Part shown: one piece after another, positions 44,690 through 55,385 of the stretch
Numbering within the stretch: position 1 is the stretch's first letter
Layout of the letters: each line of letters starts with the position of its first letter
NCBI GenBank assembly: GCA_036936605.1
Contig: JAUPFV010000002.1
Span: forward strand, 267,662,770-267,726,769
Reading direction: 5' to 3'
DNA: 64,000 nucleotides
From: Limnanthes douglasii subsp. nivea
Taxonomy: Eukaryota > Streptophyta > Magnoliopsida > Brassicales > Limnanthaceae
Translations under genes and position numbers: made by a program
Notes under the pieces: generated by a model
What the model saw: the letters and a program-made list of their open reading frames with translations, nothing else
What the model was told of the DNA's origin: nothing
Databases searched by the model: none

Positions 44690-47019
44690 CATTACAAGTC
44701 CTTTTATTATGGCCTAACTTTGAATAACGGCCACACTTTATCTGCGTGTTTGTTATATCTCTTCTAGGCGGAATACGCTTCTTCTTAGGCCTTCCAGCTT
44801 GTCTTTTCACGATAGGAGACATAATTTGTGGCTATTTACTAAAGCTTGATCTTTCACTAAAATTGGTAAAAACAAGTATTCTAAAAGAGTAAGTCAATAT
44901 ATAATTGCTAATAGTGAAAATGGTTATATTAATGTCATAAGATCTTGATTAGTCAACTGTATTGTAGCAAAAGCATAAGAACGTTGGAAACAAATATTGT
45001 TGCCAAACACCACTAGAACATTTGTAATCGAGTAAATTAACAACCATAACATGTTCAGGAAAAAACTTCAAATATGGTTGTCGATTACTTACGAACTACC
45101 CATGGATAACTTTTTTCCACGTTGACTTTTAACTTTTTTTCATGCTTAGGGCATAATTTATTGTTCCAACTTAGCCAATCTGAATTATGTCGTGAAATTT
45201 GAGTCATAAATAAGACCCAAATCTTGTCAATTAATTTAAGAATAGGTAGACTACACGAATTTTTATATGATGGTTAAAACATTCGACCGGATAAGATGTC
45301 ATAATACCATATCATTTCCTTTGAACAAATGCTTCGTCATATATTTCCTGAGGTAAATTGTCGAGAAAATATATAATTCTCTAAACTCCTTTGCTAAGAA
45401 ACACTTAAGTCATTTAAGTAAAAACATTTTACAGTTAGAGTATAGGCACATTGTCTAAACCTATGAATCATCACAGACTTAAACTTTAGACCAAAACGAC
45501 TAAGAGCATACCTCAAATTCTGAATAAGATAGAAAATACAGTAAACATAATAGTAGTTTGGATACAAGGCAGAAACAATATTGATGATACCTAAATGACA
45601 ATCCAAAATAAATATGATTTGACGATCCAACAAATGAGGTTTCAAAATTTTTAGAAACCATAGCCAATTGTCAACATCTTCACAACAAACAATACCAAAT
45701 GCAACATGAAATGTACATGAAAAATTAAATTAAACTCGTATTATATGTATATATAGTCTCATAATTATCATTTCACAAGTCTTGCAGAACCATCTGGTCA
45801 CGACTCACATGTTTTATAGATCATATCTCACATGTTAGTATGTAAGACTATTAGATATGTAACTAGTCACGCATGTCTAATGCAGAACTGGTCGCGCAAT
45901 ACTAAATAAAAAGAAATATAAAAACATGAAACTTGCCATTATTACCATCTTTTGATATCGCAGAGAGTAATACTCCCCTATATTTGTCGGTCAAAAGCAT
46001 TTCATCGATAAATAAAAATGGACGACAAGAATATAAAACCTCGAAGACAAGAACTGAATGCTATAAAATACCGCTTGAAGTTGTTTCTTAGAGTATAGAC
46101 CAAATGACAGTTGGTCATAATTTCACGAATCTTCAATATTTTGAAATATTCCTTAAGTAAATTAAAATGAAGTAGAACTATCTTTGAAAACTCACCTCCT
46201 TACTTTCTCTAAAGTATTCTATGAGAGACGGAAATAAATATATAAACTATACTCTTGCTTAATAATTGTGTTTACACTTGTTACTATCGCAGAATTGCAT
46301 GACCTAATATAATCGTGAATTTTTGTAGCAATCGACTTAGATGTCAAATATTTTCTACATTATTTGGAAAAACCATGGTTGTAAGTATATAGTTGAACAA
46401 ACTAATTAATGATCATGAAGCCGGTTGTGGAATCAATTGATACATAAAGTCTCTATTTACATCCAATTGACACTTTAATTTTTAGACATACAATTATCTT
46501 AAATATTGTATTATACATGTAATTGGAACAAAAGAAAACCATGCTCTAATGCGTAATAACATAAATATATCCTTAGAGCTGCATTACTTTGATAAAAAAA
46601 ACTTGGAAAACACCTGTAATTGCATCAAACCAACCAATAGTGGCAAGTTTTTTTATAATAAAAAAAGTTAAACCAATACTACTTTCTACACTAATTAATT
46701 GACTATTTGAGGTTTTAAATAAACTTATGCTAGACTTTTTACGTACTTATTCAGCAACCTTATCAACTGAATACTCTTTTATAAGAAAACTAACATTTTT
46801 TAAACGATCAACGTCAACTAGTACTAGCAAACCCACAAAATCCATTTTTTTCGTAAATAAATAATTCATATTATCACCACAACCGTAGGTAATAATTTTG
46901 AAGTCTTCAAATTTGCTAAGAAGAACAATTGCAGTTTGACCATTATGTTTGAAAATGCACACTCGAGTTTTAGATATATTTTTACATGTATTAAAAAATT
47001 TAGAAATAATTAGGAGCAT
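44690..47019 (-). pseudogene. Mutator-like (MULE) transposase, decayed
   Basis: From 47019 the reverse strand starts MLLIISKFFNTCKNISKTRV with FKHNGQTAIVLL, in the place of the N-terminal domain. The DDE core is recognisable at 45645-45394: QIIFILDCHLGIINIVSALY and YCIFYLIQNLRYALS, corresponding to the (F)xxxSDRHxGIxxAVxxxFP and HCxxHLxxNF blocks, with the catalytic Asp in LDCH. Near 44830-44690 come the C-terminal blocks QAGRPKKKRIPPRRDI and KCGRYSKLGHNKRTCNE, a typical MuDR-family zinc knuckle with C-H-C kept. The middle parts, including the SWIM finger, are unreadable, and two TCGCATG-type clusters lie in or next to it. Confidence 0.7.
45775..45895 (+). repeat. TCGCATG-type motif cluster 7, inside the MULE transposase span
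   Basis: CACGACTCACATGTTTTATA, ATATCTCACATGTTAGTATG, AGTCACGCATGTCTAATGCA and GGTCGCGCAATAC lie in line. The motif runs on the + strand although the transposase is on the - strand. Confidence 0.6.
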
Positions 47020-47034
47020 TCAATGCACCCGACA

Positions 47035-47215
47035 TAATAGTCATGCCTAGCGTCTCACATATTCGAGAAGTGCGATATTTCCAAACAATTTGCATGTTAT
47101 ATACCCATACGACTCACATGTTTGATTAGTATCATATTTTAAACCTCTCGTTGTGGTCTACCCTCACTCATCTCGCATCTTCTTCCTCAGCCAAGTCGCA
47201 TATTCAATAGAAAAT
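47035..47215 (+). repeat. TCGCATG-type motif cluster 8
   Basis: Units include AGCGTCTCACATATTCGAGA, ACGACTCACATGTTTGATTA, CATCTCGCATCTTC and AAGTCGCATATTC, between about 20 and 35 bp apart. It lies just outside the transposase N-terminus. Confidence 0.6.
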
Positions 47216-47219
47216 ACTT

Positions 47220-49010
47220 GCAAACTCTAAAATTGAATCCTCAAATATTTCACAACATAAACATAATTACTAACTAAAAAATGCATTGTACAATCATTTT
47301 ATAACTTATTATAAAAGGGAAAGAGCTGAAAACTTACTATTATGAAATCGGTCTCTAAAATATGTTTACGAAAATGATTTTTACACTTTTTTATCGAATC
47401 CGTATAATAACCAACAAAGCATCTCCTATAACATTTTTGCAAATATGTTATAATCAAAGCAACGATATACAACAAATAGCTCACCTTAAAAAAATGGTTT
47501 ATACTCCGATAAATCTAGTTCGTAAGAATCTTGTTCCTTTGAATAAAATCTATCCGAATAGATAGAGTATATAGGTATTATTCCGAAACATAAAAAATCT
47601 AATTTCCATTGGAGGTGATTATGCAGTTTGAAGTGCTCTTATGTAATTATCAATATTTTATGATCTCGGGTTCCATATTTCTATGGGGCTCTAGTCTAAT
47701 GAATGTAAAGAGGGATGCTCTTTTGAATTTTAAATTGTTGAGAATGAGAAAAAATTCAGCTTAATAAATCGAATGCATTTAAAGTATTATATTAAAAATT
47801 AGATATTACATTATAGTCGAATAAAAAAATATTAAATTAACCAAAATAAAGTTCGACATTGGTTAGTTTTTAGTAACATTATCTTATAATAAATATTTAA
47901 TTACGTTGTTATAAAGAAAAATTATCTGATTGTCTGCATCTAACTTTTATATATAAATATATATTTATTGTATGAAATTCTAATTGCCCATATTTTCGTG
48001 GTTATGGATATTTCTTTCATTTCGATTTTTTAAGAACGAATATATAGTGAAAGAAGTTATTTAAAAAATAAAATAACAGAACATAGCCAACACAGTTAGA
48101 CGGTACAAATCATTATTGATATCGTCAAAAATAAAATTTCGTTTCTCTAGTTGTGACATATTGTAATAAAAATAATAATGTGAAACAGAGCTTTATAGCA
48201 AAAATATCACGTGCGTGGGCCCTGCCGTTCTGGACGGTGCTTCACTTTATGTTATTGCTCTCCAGCTTTTCTTGCTGCATTTATTACCCTTTTTAGATAC
48301 ACTTAACCATAATAAATAATGTATGAGAAATCGCTAAAGTTTTTAATAAATTGTGATATTATATGTTGTATTTTTAATTTTATTTTAATTTTATTTTAAT
48401 TTATATTTTTGTAAGCTTATTATTATATTTTGTTATTTTTCACTTGGATAGAAATGATATTTTATTAAATTACTAAATGTGACTTCCAGATAAATACAAA
48501 TATGTTATTAATTAAGATCCAAGAAACATATATATCTAATTACTAAAATTATCTCTAGTATAAGTAAATATTTGTAAAGCAGAAAAATAGTAGTAACACA
48601 GTAGTAAAAGGAATTCTCTCTACCTACCACCTCATACGATTGTCAAAATCAATTTATGAACTTTTCGGTTCCATTGCTTAAATCAAGCAATTTCACGTCT
48701 TAAAATTATAAATTTGTTGTCAATTTTTTTTTATCAGTTTCCAACTATAGCTAGGTTAAAACACTAAGAAATTATATCTATGATCATTTTCTTTTTTGAA
48801 AGTCTACTTTGATTTTTTTTAGAAATTATATCCATGTTCATTTTCTTTTCTAAAAATTTTCTTTGATTTTTTTTTATAGAACTAGGATTTCAAAGTAAAC
48901 ATATTTCAATTTTTTTTTGTTATTAATTAGTAATATAGTCATCAACTTCTTTAATTGTATCTGTTTTTTTTTATTTCCACATGTTTTTCAATGATATTGC
49001 TAGTTATTAG
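47220..49010. other. AT-rich non-coding stretch
   Basis: No supportable gene. A 54-bp direct duplication with AGAAATTATATCTATG occurs at 48768-48877, and T-runs are frequent. The stretch may contain an end of the MULE, but I could not find its inverted repeats. Confidence 0.3.
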
Positions 49011-49179
49011 TTTTGTCTAAGATAATTACTTATGTCTCTCATCTATCAACAAATATTGTTTTAACGAGATACGAGACGCACATTATTCAATTCTTAGGAA
49101 TAATTACTGCAAAAAATAGTCACAAAATATACTTTTTGTTTAATTATAAGCTCCAAATTAAATTTGTAAAATCTCACAT

Positions 49180-49500
49180 CTATGAAAAAAATGTCTCTCA
49201 TCTACTTTGTACTATCCAACATTTATAAAACATAAATATTCTATCTACTTTGTACAGTCCCACATTTATAAATAAAATGTGTCTCTCATCTACTTTGTTT
49301 GTTGTCCCACATTAACTTTCTAAACTAGTTTTCACGATTTCACATCATTTCTGTGGTTGTGCATTTATCATCATTTGAATGGTTTCGTGCCATATATTTG
49401 GTCGCGCATCTATCAAGATACATGGTTTCACATCTATCATCATTGAACAGTTTCTCATCATTTGTTTGGTTTCGCATGCATTATGTTGTCCCTCATTAAT
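49180..49500 (+). repeat. TCTCATC-type motif cluster 9
   Basis: Units of the form GTCTCTCATCTACTTTGTAC, GTCCCACATTTATAAA, GGTCGCGCATCTATCA and GGTTTCGCATGCATTATG are seen. The motif has shifted from TCGCATG to TCTCATCTATCAT but the TCNCAT core and strand are the same. Confidence 0.65.
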
Positions 49501-49779
49501 CAAACATCTTTGGTATTTTATCTATTTTTTTAAGTCTAATCTCGTAATTGTTACAGGAAAAATGGCTCCAGAAGTTTGTTTATTCAGATGAGGTCTATTT
49601 GCACTAATAAAACAGATAAAATAAACAAAAATAAAACAGGAACACTTGGAAACAACAAATAAAACATCTTTTTATTCATATCTCAATGAACATACGATGT
49701 GAGAAGAAGAAGATGAAGAAGAATGTCATGAAATGTCTTATATTTTTTTATACTATTATAAATGAAATTTTAAGTCTAC

Positions 49780-50025
49780 CATGCATTACTTGTCCAAAAT
49801 CTATCATGCCTTCCACATGTCCATTGTCTATCATGGCTCCACATATGCGGCATCTATCATGCCTTCACATGTCCCCCATCTATCATGCCTTCACATTTCC
49901 CCCATCTATCATGCCTTCACATGTCCTGCGTCTATCATGCTTTTACTTGTCCCGCATCTATCGTGTCTTTGCATGTCCCTTATTTATCATGTCTTTACAT
50001 GTTCTGCATCTATTATTTCATTGTG
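49780..50025 (+). repeat. 24-bp tandem array ATCTATCATGCCTTCACATG (cluster 10)
   Basis: About ten units with a period of 24 bp share ATCTATCATGCCTTCACATG followed by TCCC. The period is a multiple of three, which keeps two frames open as repeated peptides; this is an effect of the array rather than a gene. Confidence 0.85.
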
Positions 50026-50439
50026 GTCTATTACACATAAAACATGGAAAATATAACTATGATTGGGTTGAAGAAATCAGGAGTAGCTGAAATTCATTAA
50101 ACTTTTATCATGAAAATAAACTTGATAAAGTAGTTGGTTGTTTGTTCTCGTACTGGTTAGTGTTTTACTCTATATTAAATATATCATTAAAAATTGTGAA
50201 AATTTTATATCTAAAGCATCATTAAATTGTAGTCATTCATTATTGAACTCACAACTATTTGTCAAGAAGATGCAATTGAATGCAATGTACCAAAATGCTA
50301 CAAATGGTAGGTCTTGAGGTTAAAACCAAATTGAATTTAATTGACGCTCTAAAGGAGATCATAGATGAACATGTATATTTACACATGTAAAACTATCTAA
50401 TACTATTTTAAGGTCTGGATTCGTATGATTTATGGTTAT

Positions 50440-50600
50440 GTATCTATGATTTAATGTCCAATATCTCATGTTATAGTTTCTCCTTAAGTGGTCTCTCATG
50501 ATGTAGAATAAATTTGTAATGTCTAGTTTCGCATGGTATAGTACCACATGATTCGGCCTCACAAGATTCATATAGTGTACCGCATGATTCAGTCTCTATT
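50440..50600 (+). repeat. TCTCATG-type motif cluster 11
   Basis: Units: ATATCTCATGTTATAG, GTCTCTCATGATGTAG, AGTTTCGCATGGTATAG, GTACCACATGATTCGG and GTACCGCATGATTCAG. Spacing is 25-35 bp. Confidence 0.65.
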
Positions 50601-50799
50601 GTTTTTTGCCTTTGTTCCGTAAAATCGTCATTGTTTAGTCTTGAATCACTAATATATATTTTTTTATAATAGATCCTGCCACTAAACACCAAGAACTGAA
50701 AAATTCTATAATAAGTGAGTTGGATTATGTTGTTGATGAGGAGATTATACAGATAGAAACAAATTTACAAAAAAATAAGTGAATTATATTTGCTATATT

Positions 50800-51170
50800 C
50801 TTTAATCTTTTCTCTCATCTCTATTATTTTCTCTCATCTCTATTATTTTCTCTCATCTCTCATGGTTTCATATGATATGGTCTCTCATTGTTCATAGTTA
50901 ATCGAGTTTCGCATGACATATTTGTTACTAGTTCCGCATTATATGGTCTTTCATCATTCATAGTTACCATGGTTTTGCATGATATGGTCTCTCATCATTT
51001 ATAGTTTTCCTAGCTTTACATAATATATTTGTTATTGGTTTCACATAGTTTGCATGGTTTTGCATGATATGGTCTCTCATCATTCATAGTTAACCTGGTT
51101 TTGTATGATACGTCTCTCATCATTCATAGTTGGTCTGGTTTTGCATCAAATAATACGGTGGTTTCATATT
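50800..51170 (+). repeat. TCTCATC/TCGCATG motif cluster 12
   Basis: It begins with three 21-bp units TTTTCTCTCATCTCTATTA, then longer units of about 60 bp combining GGTTTTGCATGATATGGTCT and CTCATCATTCATAGTT. At least five of the long units occur. Confidence 0.75.
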
Positions 51171-51911
51171 TTTCAGAAAAAAAAATGAAGGAATGACATC
51201 ATTTGAATTAGAATTGGTATCTACAAAATTTTAAATTCCTAAACAAATTGACTGGAAAATTACAATAATCAGAGACCATATCAAAACGAAATAATGAAAA
51301 TTCTTGAAATAAACCAATACTACAAATTGGAACTGATTCAAAAAAGAGAAAAGAAATAAAATCTTACAATGAGGTCAATTCCATAAATACTAACATCTAA
51401 TGTTTTTGTTAGTAATATGATAGAGATATTAGGTGAAGAAGTGATCAACTATAAGATAAAAGTTAATTTAACTGTTAGTTACACTTTTGATAATACATAG
51501 GTTATCGACGCGTTTATATATATTGGTACCTTAAACAAATAGTTTTAGAATACGTAGATTTTACTTTTAAATTTAAGGGAGATATTATTCAAGAAAAAAT
51601 CATATATGGAAGTGTAATGATAAGAATCGTATATTTTTTACAATAAATGTATGAATTAATAAACAAAAAATGTTTCTAAAATGTATTATTTCAATGTAGC
51701 ACTTATATACAACAATATAGATGTTAGACTTTATGTGGACGATAAACTATGCTGCAACACAGAAGGTTACATATTCGTTCAACTTCTAACAGAATTACCA
51801 CGATGTACATTGGATATTATTAGTAAATCTAAACCCATTGGTAAGACATTCAGATCTAACAAAAAAACTACAAAATGATTTGTAAGTGTCTCTCATCTAA
51901 TGTATCTTATC

Positions 51912-51913
<2 letters not shown>

Positions 51914-51971
<58 letters not shown>
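51914..51971. repeat. (AT)n microsatellite
   Basis: An uninterrupted AT dinucleotide run of about 58 bases. Confidence 0.97.
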
Positions 51972-51973
<2 letters not shown>

Positions 51974-52369
51974 TTTAATTTATTTTCCTCGCATGCTGTC
52001 ATGTGTATATTTTATTAAACTATTAACTTTCATATTTGAATACCTACACAGCAAGAATATTTTACCAAGAACACTAAAAATAAAGTTAATATGTCGAAGA
52101 AAAAATCATCCACAAAAAAGAAACACTTGATTATGGTGTAATGGTTTGCGACTACACTAAAGATTGTATTCAACTGGGCAGACTTAGAAAAGATAAACCT
52201 CATGAAATTATATCAACAAATAGAGTAAATATATTTACATATTTTTTAATGATAAAAATATTAACAAATTTTGGGACGGTTTCATATGTAAAAATAATCA
52301 TAGATGTATGTTTATTGTAATGTTTGTTAACCACCAATATATTTGGTTAAAACATTAAATTATTTTATA

Positions 52370-52620
52370 TGGGTCTCGCATCTATCACCATATATTTGTA
52401 CGCAGTTCCATATCTATCATCTATATAAATGCATATGTCACTAGATTTTATATTTACATCCCGCATCTATCACCATCCACCATGCATATATCTCACGTCT
52501 ATCATAAATATACTTATGTCTCATCTCACATCTATCATCCAGTTGTTTTCATTATATATTTCGCATCACATGTAACTGTTTCGCATCAAAATTAAATGCG
52601 CATATAACTATATGAAGCCT
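52370..52620 (+). repeat. TCGCATCTATCA motif cluster 13
   Basis: Units: GGGTCTCGCATCTATCACCA, CAGTTCCATATCTATCATCT, ATCCCGCATCTATCACCATC, ATATCTCACGTCTATCAT and CATCTCACATCTATCATCCA. Spacing is 25-45 bp. Confidence 0.7.
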
Positions 52621-53264
52621 AATGAGAGTAATATACTAAATTTATAGCAAAAGAAATATAGAACCTTACACATTAATTAAAGTTTTTTTTTAGCAATAAA
52701 TAAAATTTTCACAAAAAAACTTTAATTAGTACGCATAGTTTTAAAAACATTTTGCTATAAATTTAGTTTGTTAATTTATAATTAAGTATTCGTTGGATGA
52801 TAAATCTATTATGTTGATTTATCCCCACTTATTTTATCACCTAAAATAAAAGAAAACTGGAAACTAACAACAGCTGAAGAATACTCTTCATCTTCTAATG
52901 ATGATGACATTTCGTCTTTTAATTATGAACACTATTTTCTAGAATGTTTTGAACTTTTGGAGATGAATAAGACCTAAATGAGGATCATGTTGTTGCTCAT
53001 AGGAAAAAAAGAAACTTTTGAAGAAGATGAGGAGAATGAAGTGGTGAAGGAAGAAAACTATGGAAAAAAAACTCCAAAGAAGAGGAGGAAAAGTCTGACC
53101 AAGAAGACTCTGAAGAAAAATAAATTGAAAGTTTGTGTTTATCTTTGTATGTTTCTATTTTTATTTTCAGTTTGTGTTTCTTGATGTTTAATTTATTTAT
53201 CATTTTTTAATTATTAATTTTATGAAATTTTATTGTTTCAACTATAGTTTTTATAATGTTGGTT

Positions 53265-53500
53265 ATGCATTTATCAAATCCCATGAATGTAACATCTCTC
53301 ACCAAACATTATCTAGTACCACATATATCAAACACATGGTCTGGATTCGCATATATCACCATTAATATATTTGGTTATGAATTGGATTCACATCTATCAG
53401 AGAATTATATTATACAAGTCTCACATCTATCATAAATTCATATGTAAGGTATCTCACATTTATCATGCATCCTAACATCTCGCATCTATCATTATATCAT
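53265..53500 (+). repeat. TCGCATCTATCA motif cluster 14
   Basis: Units: AACATCTCTCACCAAACATT, GGATTCGCATATATCACCAT, GGATTCACATCTATCAGAGA, AAGTCTCACATCTATCATAA and AACATCTCGCATCTATCATT. It lies just 3' of the copy 2 tail, as cluster 6 does for copy 1. Confidence 0.7.
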
Positions 53501-53627
53501 GTGTTTGTTCATAACAAATGTCAATAGTCAAGATGATAGTTTCCACATAAGGCTTACCGTTATCCATATATTTTTATTACAAAAAATATAAATAGTCAAG
53601 AGGATGTTGCAACACAATTTCAATAAA

Positions 53628-54045
53628 GGCTTTGATAACTAATTCGTCCATGGACTATCGATTTTAATGACATATAGTCCCTGGACTTTCAAAATTCCGT
53701 TGATAGTCCTCAGACTATTGAGTTTGGATAAAATCCGTCCTCTGGATCTATTTATTAATATAAAGCTACCACATGACACCATACTCAATAGAAACTTGTA
53801 TCACCAATGGTCCCTTGATTTTCACATTGACTACATTTGAAGTTCGACCTAAAGACGAAAGACCATTGGTGATACAACTTTTTGTTAGGTATGATTACAC
53901 GTGGCAATATTCTATTAATCAACATATGATGTGGACTAAATTTATCTAAATTGGATAGTCAAGGGATTTTCGGCGGACTTTTGAAAATCTAGGGACTATC
54001 TGTCACTAAAATCGATAGTCCAGGGACGAACTACCATTCAAAGCC
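53628..54045. mobile_element. MITE-like foldback element (418 bp)
   Basis: Inverted ends are GGCTTTGATAACTAATTCGTCC and, in reverse complement at the right, GGCTTTGAATGGTAGTTCGTCC. The complementarity continues inward (GGACTATCGATTTTANTGACA, ATAGTCCCT) and includes an inner pair TATCACCAATGGTC/GACCATTGGTGATA, so nearly the whole element folds. No coding capacity. Flanks TTCAATAAA and GTTAATAGA match at 6 of 9 positions, a possible decayed 9-bp MULE duplication. Confidence 0.75.
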
Positions 54046-54729
54046 GTTAATAGACGAAGAAAAATAAAAATAGAAAGTAAAAAGACTCTTCACCAATTTA
54101 ATAAAGCTTATTTTTACCATCTAACTTCTATAGTCGTCTTGTTGTTTACATTATCTATATTTTGTTTATACAGAAATTCAAATGGATAAACACCAAAAAC
54201 ACTATAGAAACTCCTTCGTTGATGATAAATCTTCTACATTGCCTTTTTACACGAATCAAAACTACGTGATACATATGAAAATCAAGATATGAAATTCCTA
54301 AATGGTTTGGTTAAAAGTCTGATGATTATACCCAAGCTCAGTATGAAATTATACAGGCTTCTTCTGAAATTAGTCGGGCCCCAGTTCAAAAAGAAAAACA
54401 CAATCTTTCGAAAAAACTTTAACATCGCTTCCATCTTATGGACCCTATAAGAAGCCACATAACAAGTAGCTATATGGAATAAAAAAAGATGAAAATGCTG
54501 AAGAAATCACCTCCTCTAGAAGGATCCATAGGGTACAACGTCAGAGTGTAAGGAATCAACGTCATAAGCTAAGCTTTTAAATTAGTTTTTTTTGCTGTTT
54601 AGTTTTTCTTATTTATATGTTTATTTATTTATTTATGTTTGGTTATTGTGTTTTTAGTTTATTTATATCGAGGTTTAATGTATCAAATACTATTATGAAG
54701 TTTATTAAGTTTAATATTTTAAGTTTAGT
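54046..54729. other. Stretch with weak coding-like islands
   Basis: A frame at about 54184-54290 (HQKHYRNSFVDDKSSTLPFY) and one near 54335 (AQYEIIQASSEISRAPVQKE) are short and unassigned. They could be a further piece of a Mutator-associated gene. Nothing firmer is supportable. Confidence 0.25.
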
Positions 54730-54880
54730 TTATATAATGTCGATCACACATCTATTAGTTTCCATGAACAAATGTAGCGTATGTTACCAAAAACATCAAC
54801 TAGTCTCACATCTATCATCATGTGCATGGTTTCGCATTTATTGTTATTTGATGGGTTCATATCATTTATATGATTATGCA
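54730..54880 (+). repeat. TCGCATCTATCA motif cluster 15
   Basis: CGATCACACATCTATTAG, AGTCTCACATCTATCATCAT, GGTTTCGCATTTATTG and ATTATGCATCTACTATT are spaced by about 30-60 bp. It is the last cluster before gypsy D. Confidence 0.55.
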
Positions 54881-55296
54881 TCTACTATTCGTCGGATTTC
54901 TATGAGTGCAGTAACCATCAGTGGGGCGGATTTCTCTGAGTGCAGTAACCATCAATGGGGCGGATTTCCTCAACGGGAAAATTTAGACCCAAAATAAATA
55001 TCATACAGACTCAGCTATATGGTAGTTATATCCTGAATTTTGAAATAATTATAAATAATAATGGTTTATGGGCTTGAAGACTTATGGGTTCAACCCTATT
55101 CGTGACTCGGGCTGGTTGGCCCACGGATCCAAAGTTAGCATATAAAAACTCAAAAGAGAAAAATTTAAGAGGGTTGTACTTTATCTCACTAAGAATTAAA
55201 TAAAAAAACTTAATTATCTCTCTACCTTCCACTTTTAATTTAATACACAAGCCTCATATTTAATAAGATACCATTGAACTAGTTTTATCCTCACCA
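54880..55296 (+). repeat. 5' LTR of gypsy D (left end uncertain)
   Basis: It ends CCTCACCA, followed by GATTGGCGG. ATGGGCTTGAAG, GGCCCACGGATCC and CATATAAAAACTC (TATA box) match the LTR of C in order. A 34-bp tandem repeat lies in its left part, where C has the GGGCGGTTCGGACAT block. The start is estimated from C and could be off by tens of bases. Confidence 0.6.
54893..54968. repeat. 34-bp tandem repeat
   Basis: CGGATTTCTATGAGTGCAGT begins at 54893 and again at 54927, with a third partial start at 54961. The units are nearly identical. Confidence 0.9.
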
Positions 55297-55298
55297 GA

Positions 55299-55317
55299 TT
55301 GGCGGTCACAATGGGAG
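55299..55317 (+). other. Primer binding site of gypsy D
   Basis: TTGGCGGTCACAATGGGAG follows the LTR end after two bases, in the same position and with the same start as in C. Confidence 0.6.
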
Positions 55318-55385
55318 CGGAAGGTACCCGAATAACAATATCCAAAATCTAACATACAATTTGACCTTCAGAGTTCTTTGAGACA

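Larger units (their letters stand above)
50020..53130 (+). pseudogene. Decayed mobile-domain/DUF1985-like gene, copy 2
   Basis: NYDWVEEIRSS (about 50055) matches DYDWSNVINE of copy 1. After an intron ending ATTGTAG near 50236 comes SFIIELTTICQEDAIECNVP then KCYKW, matching LFVFEHTTVVQA and IPRFYKWWGL of copy 1 in the same order. Further open islands are DPATKHQELKNSIISELDYV (50675-50780), VALIYNNIDVRLYVDDKLCC (51680-51878) and MVCDYTKDCIQLGRLRKDKP (about 52135-52205), which I cannot assign. The 3' end at about 52860-53127 is Ser/Asp/Glu-rich and ends EEKSDQEDSEEK. Motif clusters fill the gaps between islands, as in copy 1. Confidence 0.45.

Noticed and set aside
49780..50025. CRISPR-like regularly spaced repeats
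   Set aside because: Repeats are contiguous minisatellite units without unique spacers, in a plant nuclear context.
49686..50090. 134-codon ORF with repeated MSPIYHAF-type peptides
   Set aside because: The 24-bp tandem array has a period divisible by three, which keeps the frames open. No protein family match.
51681..51878. YVDD in an open frame (RLYVDDKLCC)
   Set aside because: It is outside any reverse transcriptase context, with no neighbouring RT blocks, so the motif is coincidental.
52135..52205. Possible ULP protease C-terminus (VCDYTKDCIQLG)
   Set aside because: The His-Asp-Gln-Cys arrangement of C48 proteases cannot be traced, so I did not call a protease.
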